Assembly: GCA_963822695.1 (NCBI GenBank)
Contig: CAWGJH010000006.1
Span: 124,001-188,000 of the forward strand
Reading direction: 5' to 3'
Source of the DNA: GCA-003244245 sp963822695
GTDB taxonomy: Bacteria > Actinomycetota > Actinomycetes > Mycobacteriales > Pseudonocardiaceae
DNA: 64,000 nucleotides
Shown: piece by piece, positions 7,264 through 18,281 of the stretch
Position numbering within the stretch: position 1 is the first letter of the stretch
Layout: every line of letters begins with the position of its first letter
Position numbers and translations under genes: made by a program
Notes under the pieces: model-generated
The model's database searches: none
The model's input: the letters and a program-made list of their open reading frames with translations, nothing else
Told to the model about the DNA's origin: nothing

Positions 7264-9870
7264 ATGAGCGAGGTACTGGTGGACACTCGGCAATCTCTGG
7301 CCCGCTCGGACCGCTGTGTAGTCGCTGTCGCGGTTCTTGATGGGTTCTATGGGTGCGGGAGCGGCGCGGGATGGTCCAACCGGGCACTGATCGAGATCCT
7401 CGCCGAGGTGTTGCCCGTCGAGATCGACCTGGTCGTCCTGCCGGTGCGTGTCGATGCGGTCAGCGGGGGCTGGCAGCGGGAATGGCGCCGTGCCGTGGAG
7501 GAGGCGCTTGGTCGGTCCGTCCGACGGGTCGAGGTACGCGCCTTGGATGGCAACCGGGGCGGGCCGGGCCGTCACGGTGAGCCGGCCATGACCGGTGCGG
7601 TGAAGCGGGCGCTCGCCCGGCTGCGTGGGGAGTATCGGCGCGGGCTCGTCGTGCTTTGCGATGTCGGATTCTCGGGCGCGGCGGCACGGTCCACAGCGGA
7701 TTCGGCGTGGACGACGGTCATTGTTCCGCGGACCAGCACGCTTCTGGTCCAACCGGAACTCCTCGAACGGGTGGCGTGGGAACGCGAGGCGCTGCGCCGC
7801 GCGGCCGAGATGGGTGTGTGGATCGCCGCGATCTCGGGCTACATGCGTTCACACTTGACGGAGCAGATCGGCGTGCCCACCTCGGCGGTTGTCGACCTGC
7901 GCAACGGCGTCAGCGGGGTGGACGCTGAGCTGAGGGTAGCTGGCGTGGCCGACCTGCCGCCCGCCGCGTGGGACGGTTTTTGGTTGGCGATGGGTCGTGC
8001 GGTGCCGGAGAAGGGCTTCGAGGACCTCGTGGACGCACTGTGCCTGCTCCGCGATCGCGGGGTGCGGGCGCCGCATGTCGTACTGGCGGCGGTCGGCGAG
8101 GGTGTGGATCTATCGCCATATCAGCGGCGGTTGGCCGGGCGGGTGGCGCGCGAGCAGTTGGACGTCAGCCTGCTGACGCGGTTCTCTCCCCAGGTGCGGG
8201 GTCTGCTGGCGCACCGCTCGATCGTGGGTGTGATCGTGCCGTCGCGGGTCGAGCCATTCGGACGGATCCCGCTGGAGGCTTACGCCGCTGGGGCGGTGCC
8301 GGTCGTCGCGACACGGGCGGGTGGCCTGGCGGAGCTTGTTGTCGAGGGCCGGTCGGGCTACCTCGCCGAGCCGCACGATCCGGCCGATCTGGCGCAGGCC
8401 CTGCGGCGCGCGGCGACGGCGGACGCCGACACGCGAGCGCGGATGCGCGGGCATGGTCGGGAGATCCTCCGCGGATTCGACTACCGGGACTCGGTGCGGT
8501 CCCTGCTTCGCCAGGTCGCTCCCTGGCTCACCCCGGCCGGCCGGCCGAATGTCCGGGTAGGCGTGGCTGCCGGTGGCCTGGCTGCGGGCAGCGGCGTGGC
8601 GGTCGTGCAGGTACCCGAGGTGTGCAGCTGGAATCCATACGTGGCGGCGGCGGCGGCCGCCCTCGCGGCGCAGGGTGTCCGGGTCGTGCGCCCAGGCCTG
8701 TGCTGTGACGTGCACGGACCCGCGGTCCGCCCCCCGCTCAGGCCACCAGTCGAGGTCAACGTCGAGGTCGACGCTGCCACGATCGTGCATCTGCACTGGC
8801 CGGAAAAACTGGCCCACCAGCTTGGCGTGGATACGGCCGCCGCGGTGTTGCGTGGCCTGGTGAAGCGCGGCGCGAAGATCGTCCAGACGGTGCACAACGT
8901 CCGCCCGCACGAGGCTACGCCGGAGTTGGCGGCGTTCCTGCGACTGGTGGATGAGCTGACGGCTGGGGCGCATTTCTTCTCCACGGACCACGAGGCGGAG
9001 GCCAGGTTGACCCGGCCGGGCTTGCCGCACCGGGTGCTGCACCTGCCGCACCCGAGGTTTGCGCTTCCCACGCCGCCGACCGCGTCGGTGATGGCGAGGT
9101 CGGTGGGCCTGTTGGGGCGGCTACGCGGTTACAAGAGGACGGTGGGGTTCGCTCGGGCTTACCTGCAGGCCTTCGGCGCGCAGGCCCGGATGGTCGTTGC
9201 CGGACACGTGGACGAGCCGGAGGTCCACCGTGGCCTGGCCGAGCTTGCCGTGGAGTACCCCGGGTTGGACTACCGGCCGGGGTTCGTCCCTGAGGAGGGG
9301 TTCTGGCGGCTGCTCGGCGGGGTGGAGTGGGTCGCGCTGCCGTATCGGCGGTTGTACTCCAGCGGGGTCCTGGTCGCCGCGTTGCAGCTCGGCCGGCGGA
9401 TCATCAGCCCGGTCCCGACCGGCGGCACCGGTCTGTACGGCATCGGTCTGGATCAGGGTCAGTGGCGGACGATCCAGCCCTGGGATGACACCCGGGCCGT
9501 CGTGGCCGGAAGCCGCCGAGGCAATGGCCGGCTTCTACGTTCGGCTCGTCGAGGACGCCGCCACACCGGCGGCCCGATCGACCCACGCTGGTACCGCTGT
9601 GCCAACTGGACGCACGCCGGTTCCGGTTCACGCCCGGTCCACCGACGGCGAGGTGTTCGACTTCGGCACGCACGCCAACGACTTCCTGGTGCGTCGCGAG
9701 GAGTCGCTGGCCACCGAGACGTTCCTCGTCCGGGTGCCGGGCGGCGGAGCCGTCCCGGAGCACGTACACACCGACATGGAGCAGACGTTCGTGTTCATCT
9801 CGGGGGTCGGCGAGGCGACGCTAAGCCGCAACGGGGAGCAGGCCAGGCGGTTCGGCTGCGTGCCCGGTGA
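7264..9870 (+). CDS. Tandem two-domain glycosyltransferase (GT-B/GT4-like), frame-shifted at its 3' end
   Basis: From the ATG at 7264 the protein has two GT-B-like halves. In the first (to ~residue 430) FWLAMGRAVPEKGFEDLVDA and VPSRVEPFGRIPLEAYAAG give the family-4 nucleotide-sugar motif with its two glutamates. The second (~445-750) has VHLHWPEKL, VQTVHNVRPHE and LPYRRLYSSGVLVAALQLG. At 9508 one extra G shifts the frame: the true continuation (EAAEAMAGFYVRLVED) lies in the frame of the next gene, while the reading frame given here runs on out of phase to 9870. Removing the extra base would fuse it to the cupin protein. It is the first gene of an operon with tightly spaced followers and probably transfers a sugar in a secondary pathway. 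Confidence 0.75.
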   Translation: MSEVLVDTRQSLARSDRCVVAVAVLDGFYGCGSGAGWSNRALIEILAEVLPVEIDLVVLPVRVDAVSGGWQREWRRAVEEALGRSVRRVEVRALDGNRGGPGRHGEPAMTGAVKRALARLRGEYRRGLVVLCDVGFSGAAARSTADSAWTTVIVPRTSTLLVQPELLERVAWEREALRRAAEMGVWIAAISGYMRSHLTEQIGVPTSAVVDLRNGVSGVDAELRVAGVADLPPAAWDGFWLAMGRAVPEKGFEDLVDALCLLRDRGVRAPHVVLAAVGEGVDLSPYQRRLAGRVAREQLDVSLLTRFSPQVRGLLAHRSIVGVIVPSRVEPFGRIPLEAYAAGAVPVVATRAGGLAELVVEGRSGYLAEPHDPADLAQALRRAATADADTRARMRGHGREILRGFDYRDSVRSLLRQVAPWLTPAGRPNVRVGVAAGGLAAGSGVAVVQVPEVCSWNPYVAAAAAALAAQGVRVVRPGLCCDVHGPAVRPPLRPPVEVNVEVDAATIVHLHWPEKLAHQLGVDTAAAVLRGLVKRGAKIVQTVHNVRPHEATPELAAFLRLVDELTAGAHFFSTDHEAEARLTRPGLPHRVLHLPHPRFALPTPPTASVMARSVGLLGRLRGYKRTVGFARAYLQAFGAQARMVVAGHVDEPEVHRGLAELAVEYPGLDYRPGFVPEEGFWRLLGGVEWVALPYRRLYSSGVLVAALQLGRRIISPVPTGGTGLYGIGLDQGQWRTIQPWDDTRAVVAGSRRGNGRLLRSARRGRRHTGGPIDPRWYRCANWTHAGSGSRPVHRRRGVRLRHARQRLPGASRGVAGHRDVPRPGAGRRSRPGARTHRHGADVRVHLGGRRGDAKPQRGAGQAVRLRAR

Positions 9871-10729
9871 CGTGGTGTTCGTGCCGGCGGGCTGGCGGCA
9901 CACGGTGCTCGCGCAGTCGGTCGAGGGCCTAGTCTACCTCACCGTCAACTCGTTCGTGCCCGGCGCTGACCGGGTCGGTGCTTCCGCAGTGGCCCACGCC
10001 GTGGCGGTTAAGCCCGGCTTCCGGGCGACCGGGCGCGCACCGTGGGCTGCCCACGCCGAGCCGTTGGCGGTCTTTCGGTCGGCGGAGACGGCGTTCCGGG
10101 TCGACGAGGGCGGCCGGCGGATGTGGCCACGCGACTTCACCGCGTTGGACACGACGTTGCGCCGGGATCCCAACACCTACCGGGTCCGACGGCTCGGCCC
10201 GTTCGAGTACATTAAGTCGGTCACCACCCGCCCGCGGATCCTCACCGCCGAGCTGGCTGACCGGCTGTTCGCGGCGGCGAGTGGTCACCTGCCGGTGCTG
10301 GTCGAGGGCTCCCAGTCGCCGATCTCGGTGAAGGCGCCCTGCGAGGAATCAGACCTGGACATCCTCGTCGCGGTGGAGTCCGGGGACGACCTGACGCTGG
10401 CCCGCAAGGTGCTCGACGCCCTAGCCGAGCAGATGGACCACGTCCCGGTACCGCTGTCGCTCGGCGTGGTGCACGCCCGCTGGCTAGAGCTACCGAACTT
10501 TTACTCAGCACTGTCCCTCGACCCGGCCGCACCGGACCGGCGGTGGTGGACCGCCGCCGACCCTGATCGGCTCGGCGAGGCCACCAGACGCATCCGGCGA
10601 GGGTTGGACCTGCTACAGAACCCGAACACGGTCCGCAGCCTGCTGGCCCGCTCGCTGGAGGTCGCCGACCGTGGCACGGAGCAGGTCGGTGAGTGGCGGC
10701 TGATCCCGCGTTGGAGTGGCTACGTGTGA
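9524..10729 (+). CDS. Cupin domain fused to a nucleotidyltransferase domain
   Basis: The N-terminal ~150 residues form a cupin: PEHVHTDMEQTFVFISG, then PGDVVFVPAGWRHTV, which supply the metal-binding His and Glu residues of cupin motifs 1 and 2. The C-terminal part contains LVEGSQSP followed by ESDLDILVAVE, the Gly-Ser...Asp-x-Asp signature of pol-beta-type nucleotidyltransferases. Such a fusion suggests binding of a small metabolite coupled to nucleotidyl transfer, for example activation of a sugar or sugar acid; this is inference. No clean start is visible: the ATG at 9524 and the GTG at 9599 are both possible, and the frame is continuous with the corrected glycosyltransferase. Its stop overlaps the SDR start. 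Confidence 0.75.
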   Translation: MAGFYVRLVEDAATPAARSTHAGTAVPTGRTPVPVHARSTDGEVFDFGTHANDFLVRREESLATETFLVRVPGGGAVPEHVHTDMEQTFVFISGVGEATLSRNGEQARRFGCVPGDVVFVPAGWRHTVLAQSVEGLVYLTVNSFVPGADRVGASAVAHAVAVKPGFRATGRAPWAAHAEPLAVFRSAETAFRVDEGGRRMWPRDFTALDTTLRRDPNTYRVRRLGPFEYIKSVTTRPRILTAELADRLFAAASGHLPVLVEGSQSPISVKAPCEESDLDILVAVESGDDLTLARKVLDALAEQMDHVPVPLSLGVVHARWLELPNFYSALSLDPAAPDRRWWTAADPDRLGEATRRIRRGLDLLQNPNTVRSLLARSLEVADRGTEQVGEWRLIPRWSGYV

Positions 10730-11565
10730 CCACGGGGAGCGTGAGCGTCTGCCGGGTCGTCGGTGCCGCCGGGCAGGTCGGCTCCGCGCTGGCAGCACAC
10801 CTGCGATCCGTGCCCGGGCGCCTCGTCGCCGTCGACCGGGTCAGCAGCGACGACCCGGTACCAGTGATCGGCTGCGATGTCACCGACCCGGCGTTCGCGG
10901 ACCTGCTGGCCTTGCGGCTGGCCGGCTGCACGCGGGCGGAGCTGTACCACACCGCTGGCTGGGTACCGCCGCTGACCCGCATCGACGACACCCCGACCGA
11001 CACCTTCGCCACTGCGGTCACGCAGAACCTGACCAGCGCCTACGCTGCGCTACGCACCTTCGCCCTGGCCGCCGGCCGACTCGACCTGCACGCCGCTGCG
11101 GTCGCGGTGACCTCGGTGGGCGCGCACCGGGCGCACCGTTACCACGTCGGGTATGACGCCGCGAAGGCCGGCATCGAGTCCGTGGTCCGCACCCTGGCCC
11201 TGGAATATGGGGCGCGGCTGTCGGTGCGGGCCTTCGCGCTGGGTCCGCTGGCCGAGTCGACCAGCACCGCCGACGACGGCGAGGCGTCGCCAGCGTTGGT
11301 TCGGCTGGTGCCGTTGGGCCGCTACGCCCGCTTGGCGGAGGTTGCCGAGGCGATCGCCCTGTTCGGCGGCCCGGCGTTCGACCCGGCCAACGGGCACACC
11401 CTGACCTTCGACAGTGGGTTGTCGGTGCAGTTGCGGCCGGTCGAGGTGGAACGGGCGCCGCCCGAGGAGGCGGGCACGCTCGGTAACCTGCCCTCAGGAG
11501 ACCCTCGCGGCCCGATATCCCGGCCGGTGGGTCGGCGGGGGTCGATCAACGGACGGAGCCTTTGA
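10726..11565 (+). CDS. Short-chain dehydrogenase/reductase (SDR)
   Basis: A 279-residue Rossmann protein. VVGAAGQVGSALAAHL near the start is the dinucleotide-binding Gly-x3-Gly-x2-Gly-like loop, and YHVGYDAAKAG holds the catalytic Tyr-x3-Lys; a Ser in VTSVGAH may complete the triad. Late sequence (NGHTLTFDSGL) resembles the 'G..l.vdGG' end of classical SDRs. The GTG at 10726 overlaps the preceding TGA by four bases (GTGA), implying coupling. It should oxidise or reduce a hydroxyl or keto group on the pathway's sugar- or nucleotide-linked intermediate. The tail beyond ~residue 245 is Pro/Arg-rich and may be non-structural. Confidence 0.8.
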   Translation: MTTGSVSVCRVVGAAGQVGSALAAHLRSVPGRLVAVDRVSSDDPVPVIGCDVTDPAFADLLALRLAGCTRAELYHTAGWVPPLTRIDDTPTDTFATAVTQNLTSAYAALRTFALAAGRLDLHAAAVAVTSVGAHRAHRYHVGYDAAKAGIESVVRTLALEYGARLSVRAFALGPLAESTSTADDGEASPALVRLVPLGRYARLAEVAEAIALFGGPAFDPANGHTLTFDSGLSVQLRPVEVERAPPEEAGTLGNLPSGDPRGPISRPVGRRGSINGRSL

Positions 11566-11566
11566 C

Positions 11567-14011
<2,445 letters not shown>

Positions 14012-14270
14012 CCGGTCCCGCTACGTGGTGACCCAGGTCGATGACGGCACAAATAAAGCTCAGGGATGCCTCTTCCATCTCAAGAGTTACACCGTTGAGA
14101 TTACAGTCCCTCACCAGTCTGCGATCCGACCGTCAACACGATGGCCCGCCGATCTGTTCACAATTTGTACCGCTTTCGGTACCATTGGTGTTCGGTTGAG
14201 CTGCGTCCTGATGGGCTGTCCGGGTGCCGGCGTAGTGAGAGTCTCCCTGGACACGCGCGCGGGGGAATTC

Positions 14271-15317
14271 GTGGTGTTGGTGCTGGAACAGATCAGCGTC
14301 GTGCTGCTGGTCGTGGCCGTGTTGATGAGGGTGCCGATCGCGCTACGCAGGACGACCTATCGCTGGCTGTTGTCGGCATGCGCAGCGATGACGGTCTCCG
14401 TGGTCATCTACGTGTCGGCTGTGCTCAATTGGGTGCTGTCGGACGGGTGCGGCCTGACGGTGAACGTGTGGGGGTTAGGCACCTCGACCGCGATCGCGGT
14501 GTTCTCGGCGCTGGCGGCCGGGGTGCCCCGGCGCATGGTCTTCGCGATCTTGGTGGGCTACACGGCCCTGTCGTGCTTGACCGTGTACCGGGGGCGGGTC
14601 GAGGTTCCGTCCCCGATCGGTTGTGTTGACCGACTGCACCTGCCGTGGTACGACGGGTTCTGGTGGTTGGTCATCCTGGTGCACGTGTCGTCAACCGGTT
14701 ACGCCACCGTCGTGTTCCGGAATCTGCTCCAGGTGGCCGGCAAGAAGGAGTCCATGCACGTTGAGCTGCGATTGCTCGCGGCCGGTATGATCTCGTCAAC
14801 CTTGTTCTGGTGTGGCGTGCTGTTCATTCTCGTCACTGGCGAGAGTCATCTGATCATGCCATTGCAGTACCTCATTTGCACGACCTCGTTGTTCCTGGCT
14901 GGTGGGCTTTCCTACGATTTTTTCCGGCGCTGCGCCGAGCGACTGGCCGCCACCTGGATGTATCGGCGGCTGGAGCCGCTGAACCGGTATGTGTCGCTGG
15001 CGCTGGGTGAGCCACCGATGCCGTCGCCGGGCATCGTGGCTCTGCTGTGGTCGCGCGGCTACCCACCGCAGGATCGGCTGTACCGGCTCACCGTGACCAT
15101 CTGCGACAGCCTGCTCGAGGTGGTCGACTTCAGCGCTGGCCGCCGGGGCGGGAACTGCGATGAGCGGGTCACCTGCATCCACCGGGCCATGCAGGCGGAG
15201 GGCTGGCGGCCTGGTGACGCCATCAACACGGGGTTCGCGCTACGCGTCATGTCGAGACTGCTGAGCCCTGCGCGGCGAGATCAGGCAGGTGCTCGATTCG
15301 CGGCGCGGCTGGACTGA
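14271..15317 (+). CDS. MAB_1171c/DUF6545-like multi-spanning membrane protein
   Basis: About 348 residues with six or seven hydrophobic segments in the first ~220 residues (VLLVVAVLMRVP, LLSACAAMTVSVVIYVSAVL, AIAVFSALAAG, FWWLVILVHVS, LAAGMISSTLFWCGVLFIL, LQYLICTTSLFLAGG). A cytoplasmic C-terminal domain follows (RRLEPLNRYVSLAL, RLYRLTVTICDSLLEVVDF). This layout matches the MAB_1171c family of putative transporters common in Mycobacterium and Streptomyces, where the gene neighbours XRE and ImmA-type genes, as it does here. The GTG at 14271 is chosen because GGGGGAA lies just upstream. Its actual substrate and direction are unknown. Confidence 0.75.
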   Translation: MVLVLEQISVVLLVVAVLMRVPIALRRTTYRWLLSACAAMTVSVVIYVSAVLNWVLSDGCGLTVNVWGLGTSTAIAVFSALAAGVPRRMVFAILVGYTALSCLTVYRGRVEVPSPIGCVDRLHLPWYDGFWWLVILVHVSSTGYATVVFRNLLQVAGKKESMHVELRLLAAGMISSTLFWCGVLFILVTGESHLIMPLQYLICTTSLFLAGGLSYDFFRRCAERLAATWMYRRLEPLNRYVSLALGEPPMPSPGIVALLWSRGYPPQDRLYRLTVTICDSLLEVVDFSAGRRGGNCDERVTCIHRAMQAEGWRPGDAINTGFALRVMSRLLSPARRDQAGARFAARLD

Positions 15318-15346
15318 GGACTAAGGCCGGTTGTGGCCCAGTCAGG

Positions 15347-16909
15347 TTAGTTAAGTCTGGCGCGTAACTGGCGTTTGAGGATCTTCCCGGATCCAGAGGT
15401 CGGCAGGCGCTCGATGAAGTGCAGCTCCCGGAGTTTCTGATAGGGCGCCACCTGATGGTTGATCGCGGTCATGAGTTCGTGTGCGCTGATGTGGTGATTG
15501 AGTGCGGTGACCACGAATGCGACGGGCAGTTCGCCGCAGGTGTGGTCAGCTCGCCCGACGACGGCCGCAGCCGTGATGGCGGGGTGGGCGAGGAGTAGTC
15601 GCTCGAGTTCCCGGGGGTAGACATTGTATCCCTTGTAGATGAGCATGTCCTTCGTGCGGTCGACGATGGTGAGGTAGCCGTCCGGATCGAGGGTGCCGAT
15701 GTCGCCGGTGTGCAGCCAGCTGTTCACAAGTGTGCTGGCGGTGGCGTCGGGCTGGTTGTGGTAGCCCTGCATGACCTGAGGGCCGCGGATGCAGACTTCG
15801 CCCTGGGCACCGACCGGTAGTGGATCTTCGCCGCCCTTGGCGGGCACGATCTTGATCTCGGTGTCGAACATGGCTACGCCCACGCTGCCGGGTTTGCGTA
15901 GGCCGGAGGCGTTGGCGGGTGGGTTGGTGGCACCCATGGTGACTTCGGTGAGGCCGTAACCCTCACAGAGCACCGCGTTCGGCACCAGCTGTCGCAGTTC
16001 ATCGGTCATTCCGGTGGCCAGTGGGGCGCCCCCGGATCCGATCGCGCGCACCGAGGACAGGTCGCGGGCGCGCACGTCCGGGCAGGCCAGCAGGCCGGCG
16101 AAGAGGGTGGGCGCGCCACCGATGTAGGTGACCCGATTCCGTTCGGCGTCGGCGAGGTAAGCGGCGGGATCGAAGCGGTCGTGCAGCACGGTGGTCATGC
16201 CGGCGAGTACGGGCAGGTTGAGACCGGCGATGGTGCCCATGGCGTGGTACCAGGGCATGAGGTTGATGAAGATCCCACTGCCCAGCCGGACGGGCCACTC
16301 GTCGGGACTGCCTACCTGGTCCAGCACCACCCCGCGTTCGGCGTCGAGGTCGGGTAGGCAGCCGTGGTGCCAGCAGCCGTGCTGGATGATGTTGACCATG
16401 ACGTTGCGGTGCGTCAACCGCACCCCCTTGGACGCGCCGGTGGTGCCGCCGGTGTAGGCTAGGTGCGCGAGGTCGTGCTTCACATCCAGCGTGACATCCG
16501 GTGGATTGTCCGATGCGTTCGCACACAGCGCCGGGATGTCCGCCGCGGTGAGAGTGATCGCGGCGCCGGCGTCCCGTATCTGGTGGGTGGCCTCCTGTTC
16601 CGGCAGGAGCGGACTGATAGGCACGAAGGTCGCTCCGGCCAGTAACACACCGTAGTAGGCCACCGGATAGGCCAGGCAGTTCGGCATGCGCACCGCCACG
16701 TGAGAACCGCGGCCGATGCCGTGCCCCGCCAAAGCGTTGGCGCACCGGCAGGCCCGGCGCCACAACTCGGCGAAACTCAGCTCCTCGGTGTCGTGCCGAA
16801 ACGCCGTCCGGGTGCCGAAACGGCGTGCCGAACCCGCCAGAATCGCCCCCACGGGCACGGCCGGATAATCCAATGATCGCGGGAGCCCTACAGGCCAGAT
16901 CCCATCCAC
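15347..16909 (-). CDS. Acyl-CoA/AMP ligase (ANL superfamily)
   Basis: A 520-residue adenylate-forming ligase. The phosphate loop LAYTGGTTGASKGV, the GYGLTEVTMG motif, TGDIGTLDPDGYLTIVDRTK with the adenylate-binding Asp and Arg, and the C-terminal catalytic lysine in GSGKILKRQLR are all present, so it should be active. It resembles long-chain fatty-acid/4-coumarate-type CoA ligases; the acid cannot be told from sequence. It converges with the MAB_1171c-like gene and lies downstream of the ImmA and XRE genes in the same direction, about 75 bases away. Confidence 0.9.
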   Translation of the reverse strand: MDGIWPVGLPRSLDYPAVPVGAILAGSARRFGTRTAFRHDTEELSFAELWRRACRCANALAGHGIGRGSHVAVRMPNCLAYPVAYYGVLLAGATFVPISPLLPEQEATHQIRDAGAAITLTAADIPALCANASDNPPDVTLDVKHDLAHLAYTGGTTGASKGVRLTHRNVMVNIIQHGCWHHGCLPDLDAERGVVLDQVGSPDEWPVRLGSGIFINLMPWYHAMGTIAGLNLPVLAGMTTVLHDRFDPAAYLADAERNRVTYIGGAPTLFAGLLACPDVRARDLSSVRAIGSGGAPLATGMTDELRQLVPNAVLCEGYGLTEVTMGATNPPANASGLRKPGSVGVAMFDTEIKIVPAKGGEDPLPVGAQGEVCIRGPQVMQGYHNQPDATASTLVNSWLHTGDIGTLDPDGYLTIVDRTKDMLIYKGYNVYPRELERLLLAHPAITAAAVVGRADHTCGELPVAFVVTALNHHISAHELMTAINHQVAPYQKLRELHFIERLPTSGSGKILKRQLRARLN

Positions 16910-16984
16910 GACACTCGACGATACGATGAGTATTCACCGGGCACAAGTTTTCTGCGGCGCGGCCGTATGCGGCATCTCACGACC

Positions 16985-17548
16985 CTAGGTGTCGTGCCTG
17001 CCCAGTATTTGTGCCAGTCTTTGCTGGGGTGGTGTGCCACGTCGGCTTACCGAGGTCAGGAGCAGATCCGCGAACGCTTCCGCGACGCGTTCGTCCGGAT
17101 CGTCGAATCGCGAGCGCGCACAGCTCAGCCGCAGTACGTCGCTATACGAGACGGGTTCCACGGCGGACTCCATGGATCCCGTTAGTCCGGTCGGCTGGGT
17201 ATGGTCGGCCAGCAGGTGCGCCAGTTCGTGCGCGATAATATGGTGTGCCGTCGATGGGCCGCCGTCCGTGCGGTACAGAATGACATCGACGTTGTCCAGG
17301 CGAATGTACAGGCCACTCAGATAGTCACCATCCGCTCCGGTGGCCCAGTAGTCTCCGTCCCGGCCGCATACTTTGATGGCTCGTCCTCGCCAGCGGGCGA
17401 CTAGATTCACGAAGGTCATCAGGTCCCACGGCGCCGGTATGAGCCCGTGCTCATCCAGCTGCCGGATCAGTTCTCGAGCCTGTCGGCGATCCGACGGCGT
17501 TATCTGATCCGTCGGCTCCGCACCCCCCCGTCTCGGCTGCCACTTCAT
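16985..17548 (-). CDS. ImmA/IrrE-family metallo-endopeptidase
   Basis: A 187-residue protein with HIIAHELAHLLADH, containing the zinc-binding HExxH, and a downstream acidic helix (DERVAEAFADLL) that supplies the third ligand in the ImmA/IrrE (DUF955) family. Members cleave a partner XRE repressor in response to a signal. The gene starts within the stop of the XRE gene (ATGA overlap 17545-17548), the usual repressor-protease pairing. Spacing and coupling imply it controls the neighbouring ligase and membrane-protein genes. The start ATG is set by the overlap. Confidence 0.9.
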   Translation of the reverse strand: MKWQPRRGGAEPTDQITPSDRRQARELIRQLDEHGLIPAPWDLMTFVNLVARWRGRAIKVCGRDGDYWATGADGDYLSGLYIRLDNVDVILYRTDGGPSTAHHIIAHELAHLLADHTQPTGLTGSMESAVEPVSYSDVLRLSCARSRFDDPDERVAEAFADLLLTSVSRRGTPPQQRLAQILGRHDT

Positions 17549-17979
17549 GACATGTTCGAATCCTCCATGCGCGTGCCAGATAGCCCATCCAGTCCGTCGA
17601 GAATACGCGCGTCCTCCACGATTTCCGCGATGCGCTGGAGGGTTCCCAAATTGAGTCCTCTGGCCCGCGCCGCGATTTTGCGTACCTGCTTCTCGCCCAC
17701 GGATGTGCGCTGCCTGGTGACTGTGGAATCCGTTTCTTCGGCGACATCGTCGAGGAAGTAGCTCGCGGGCACCCCGAAATAGTCAGCTATGGTACGGACC
17801 ATCGCCAGGCGCGGATCCTTCTTCCCGGTGCGGAGCTGCCAGAAATAGCTGTCACTCAGTGAGACGTTGCCTTCAGCGCGTGCGCGTATCTCAGCGGCGA
17901 TCTGCGGCGCGCTCTTCCCGGACGATCGGATCAGGCTGTCTAGACGCTGGGTGAACCGGTCGGTTGAGTTGTCATCCAT
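17545..17979 (-). CDS. XRE-family repressor partnered with the ImmA-like protease
   Basis: A 144-residue protein with an N-terminal helix-turn-helix (RFTQRLDSLIRSSGKSAPQ, then SLSDSYFWQLRTGKKDPRLA, then IADYFGVPASYFL) and a C-terminal helix (VRKIAARARGLNLGTLQRIA). The 'YFWQLRTGKKDPR' type of recognition helix is frequent in actinomycete regulators that neighbour metalloprotease and MAB_1171c-like genes. It is the promoter-proximal gene of the repressor-protease pair, so it probably represses its own operon and is cleaved by the ImmA-like partner. Confidence 0.9.
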   Translation of the reverse strand: MDDNSTDRFTQRLDSLIRSSGKSAPQIAAEIRARAEGNVSLSDSYFWQLRTGKKDPRLAMVRTIADYFGVPASYFLDDVAEETDSTVTRQRTSVGEKQVRKIAARARGLNLGTLQRIAEIVEDARILDGLDGLSGTRMEDSNMS

Positions 17980-18081
17980 ATCGTCCGCTCACGATGCGAT
18001 CAGTCGAGCCATTGGCCAGGACCATACCACGGACACGTGCGGTTTCGGTCGATCGCGGCGCTCAGCGGCGGGACGTCGCGG

Positions 18082-18117
18082 CCAGGTTGCCGACCAGGTT
18101 GCCGGCCAGGTTGCCGG
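18082..18117. repeat. Three 12-base tandem repeats in an intergenic region
   Basis: The unit CCAGGTTGCCGR occurs three times in a row (18082-18093, 18094-18105, 18106-18117), the first differing at the last base. It lies in the 302-base gap between the XRE gene start at 17979 and the StrR-like regulator at 18282. The repeats could be an iterated binding site or simple slippage. No other feature was seen in this gap. Confidence 0.5.
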
Positions 18118-18281
18118 CCCGGTCAGGCCACAATCAGCTTGACGTTCATCAATGACGTTCAGGAAGATGGGTGCCTCCGGGGTTCGGCCGCGCCGGCATG
18201 CGGAAGGCAACTGGTGGGAACCACAGCCGGAGCAGTGAAGTCGGCAGGGGATGAGCCGGCCTGAAGCAAGGGACACGGCGC

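Noticed and set aside
8110..9051. A 313-codon minus-strand frame inside the glycosyltransferase gene.
   Set aside because: The plus strand carries GT-B motifs throughout; the minus frame is Arg/His-rich shadow.
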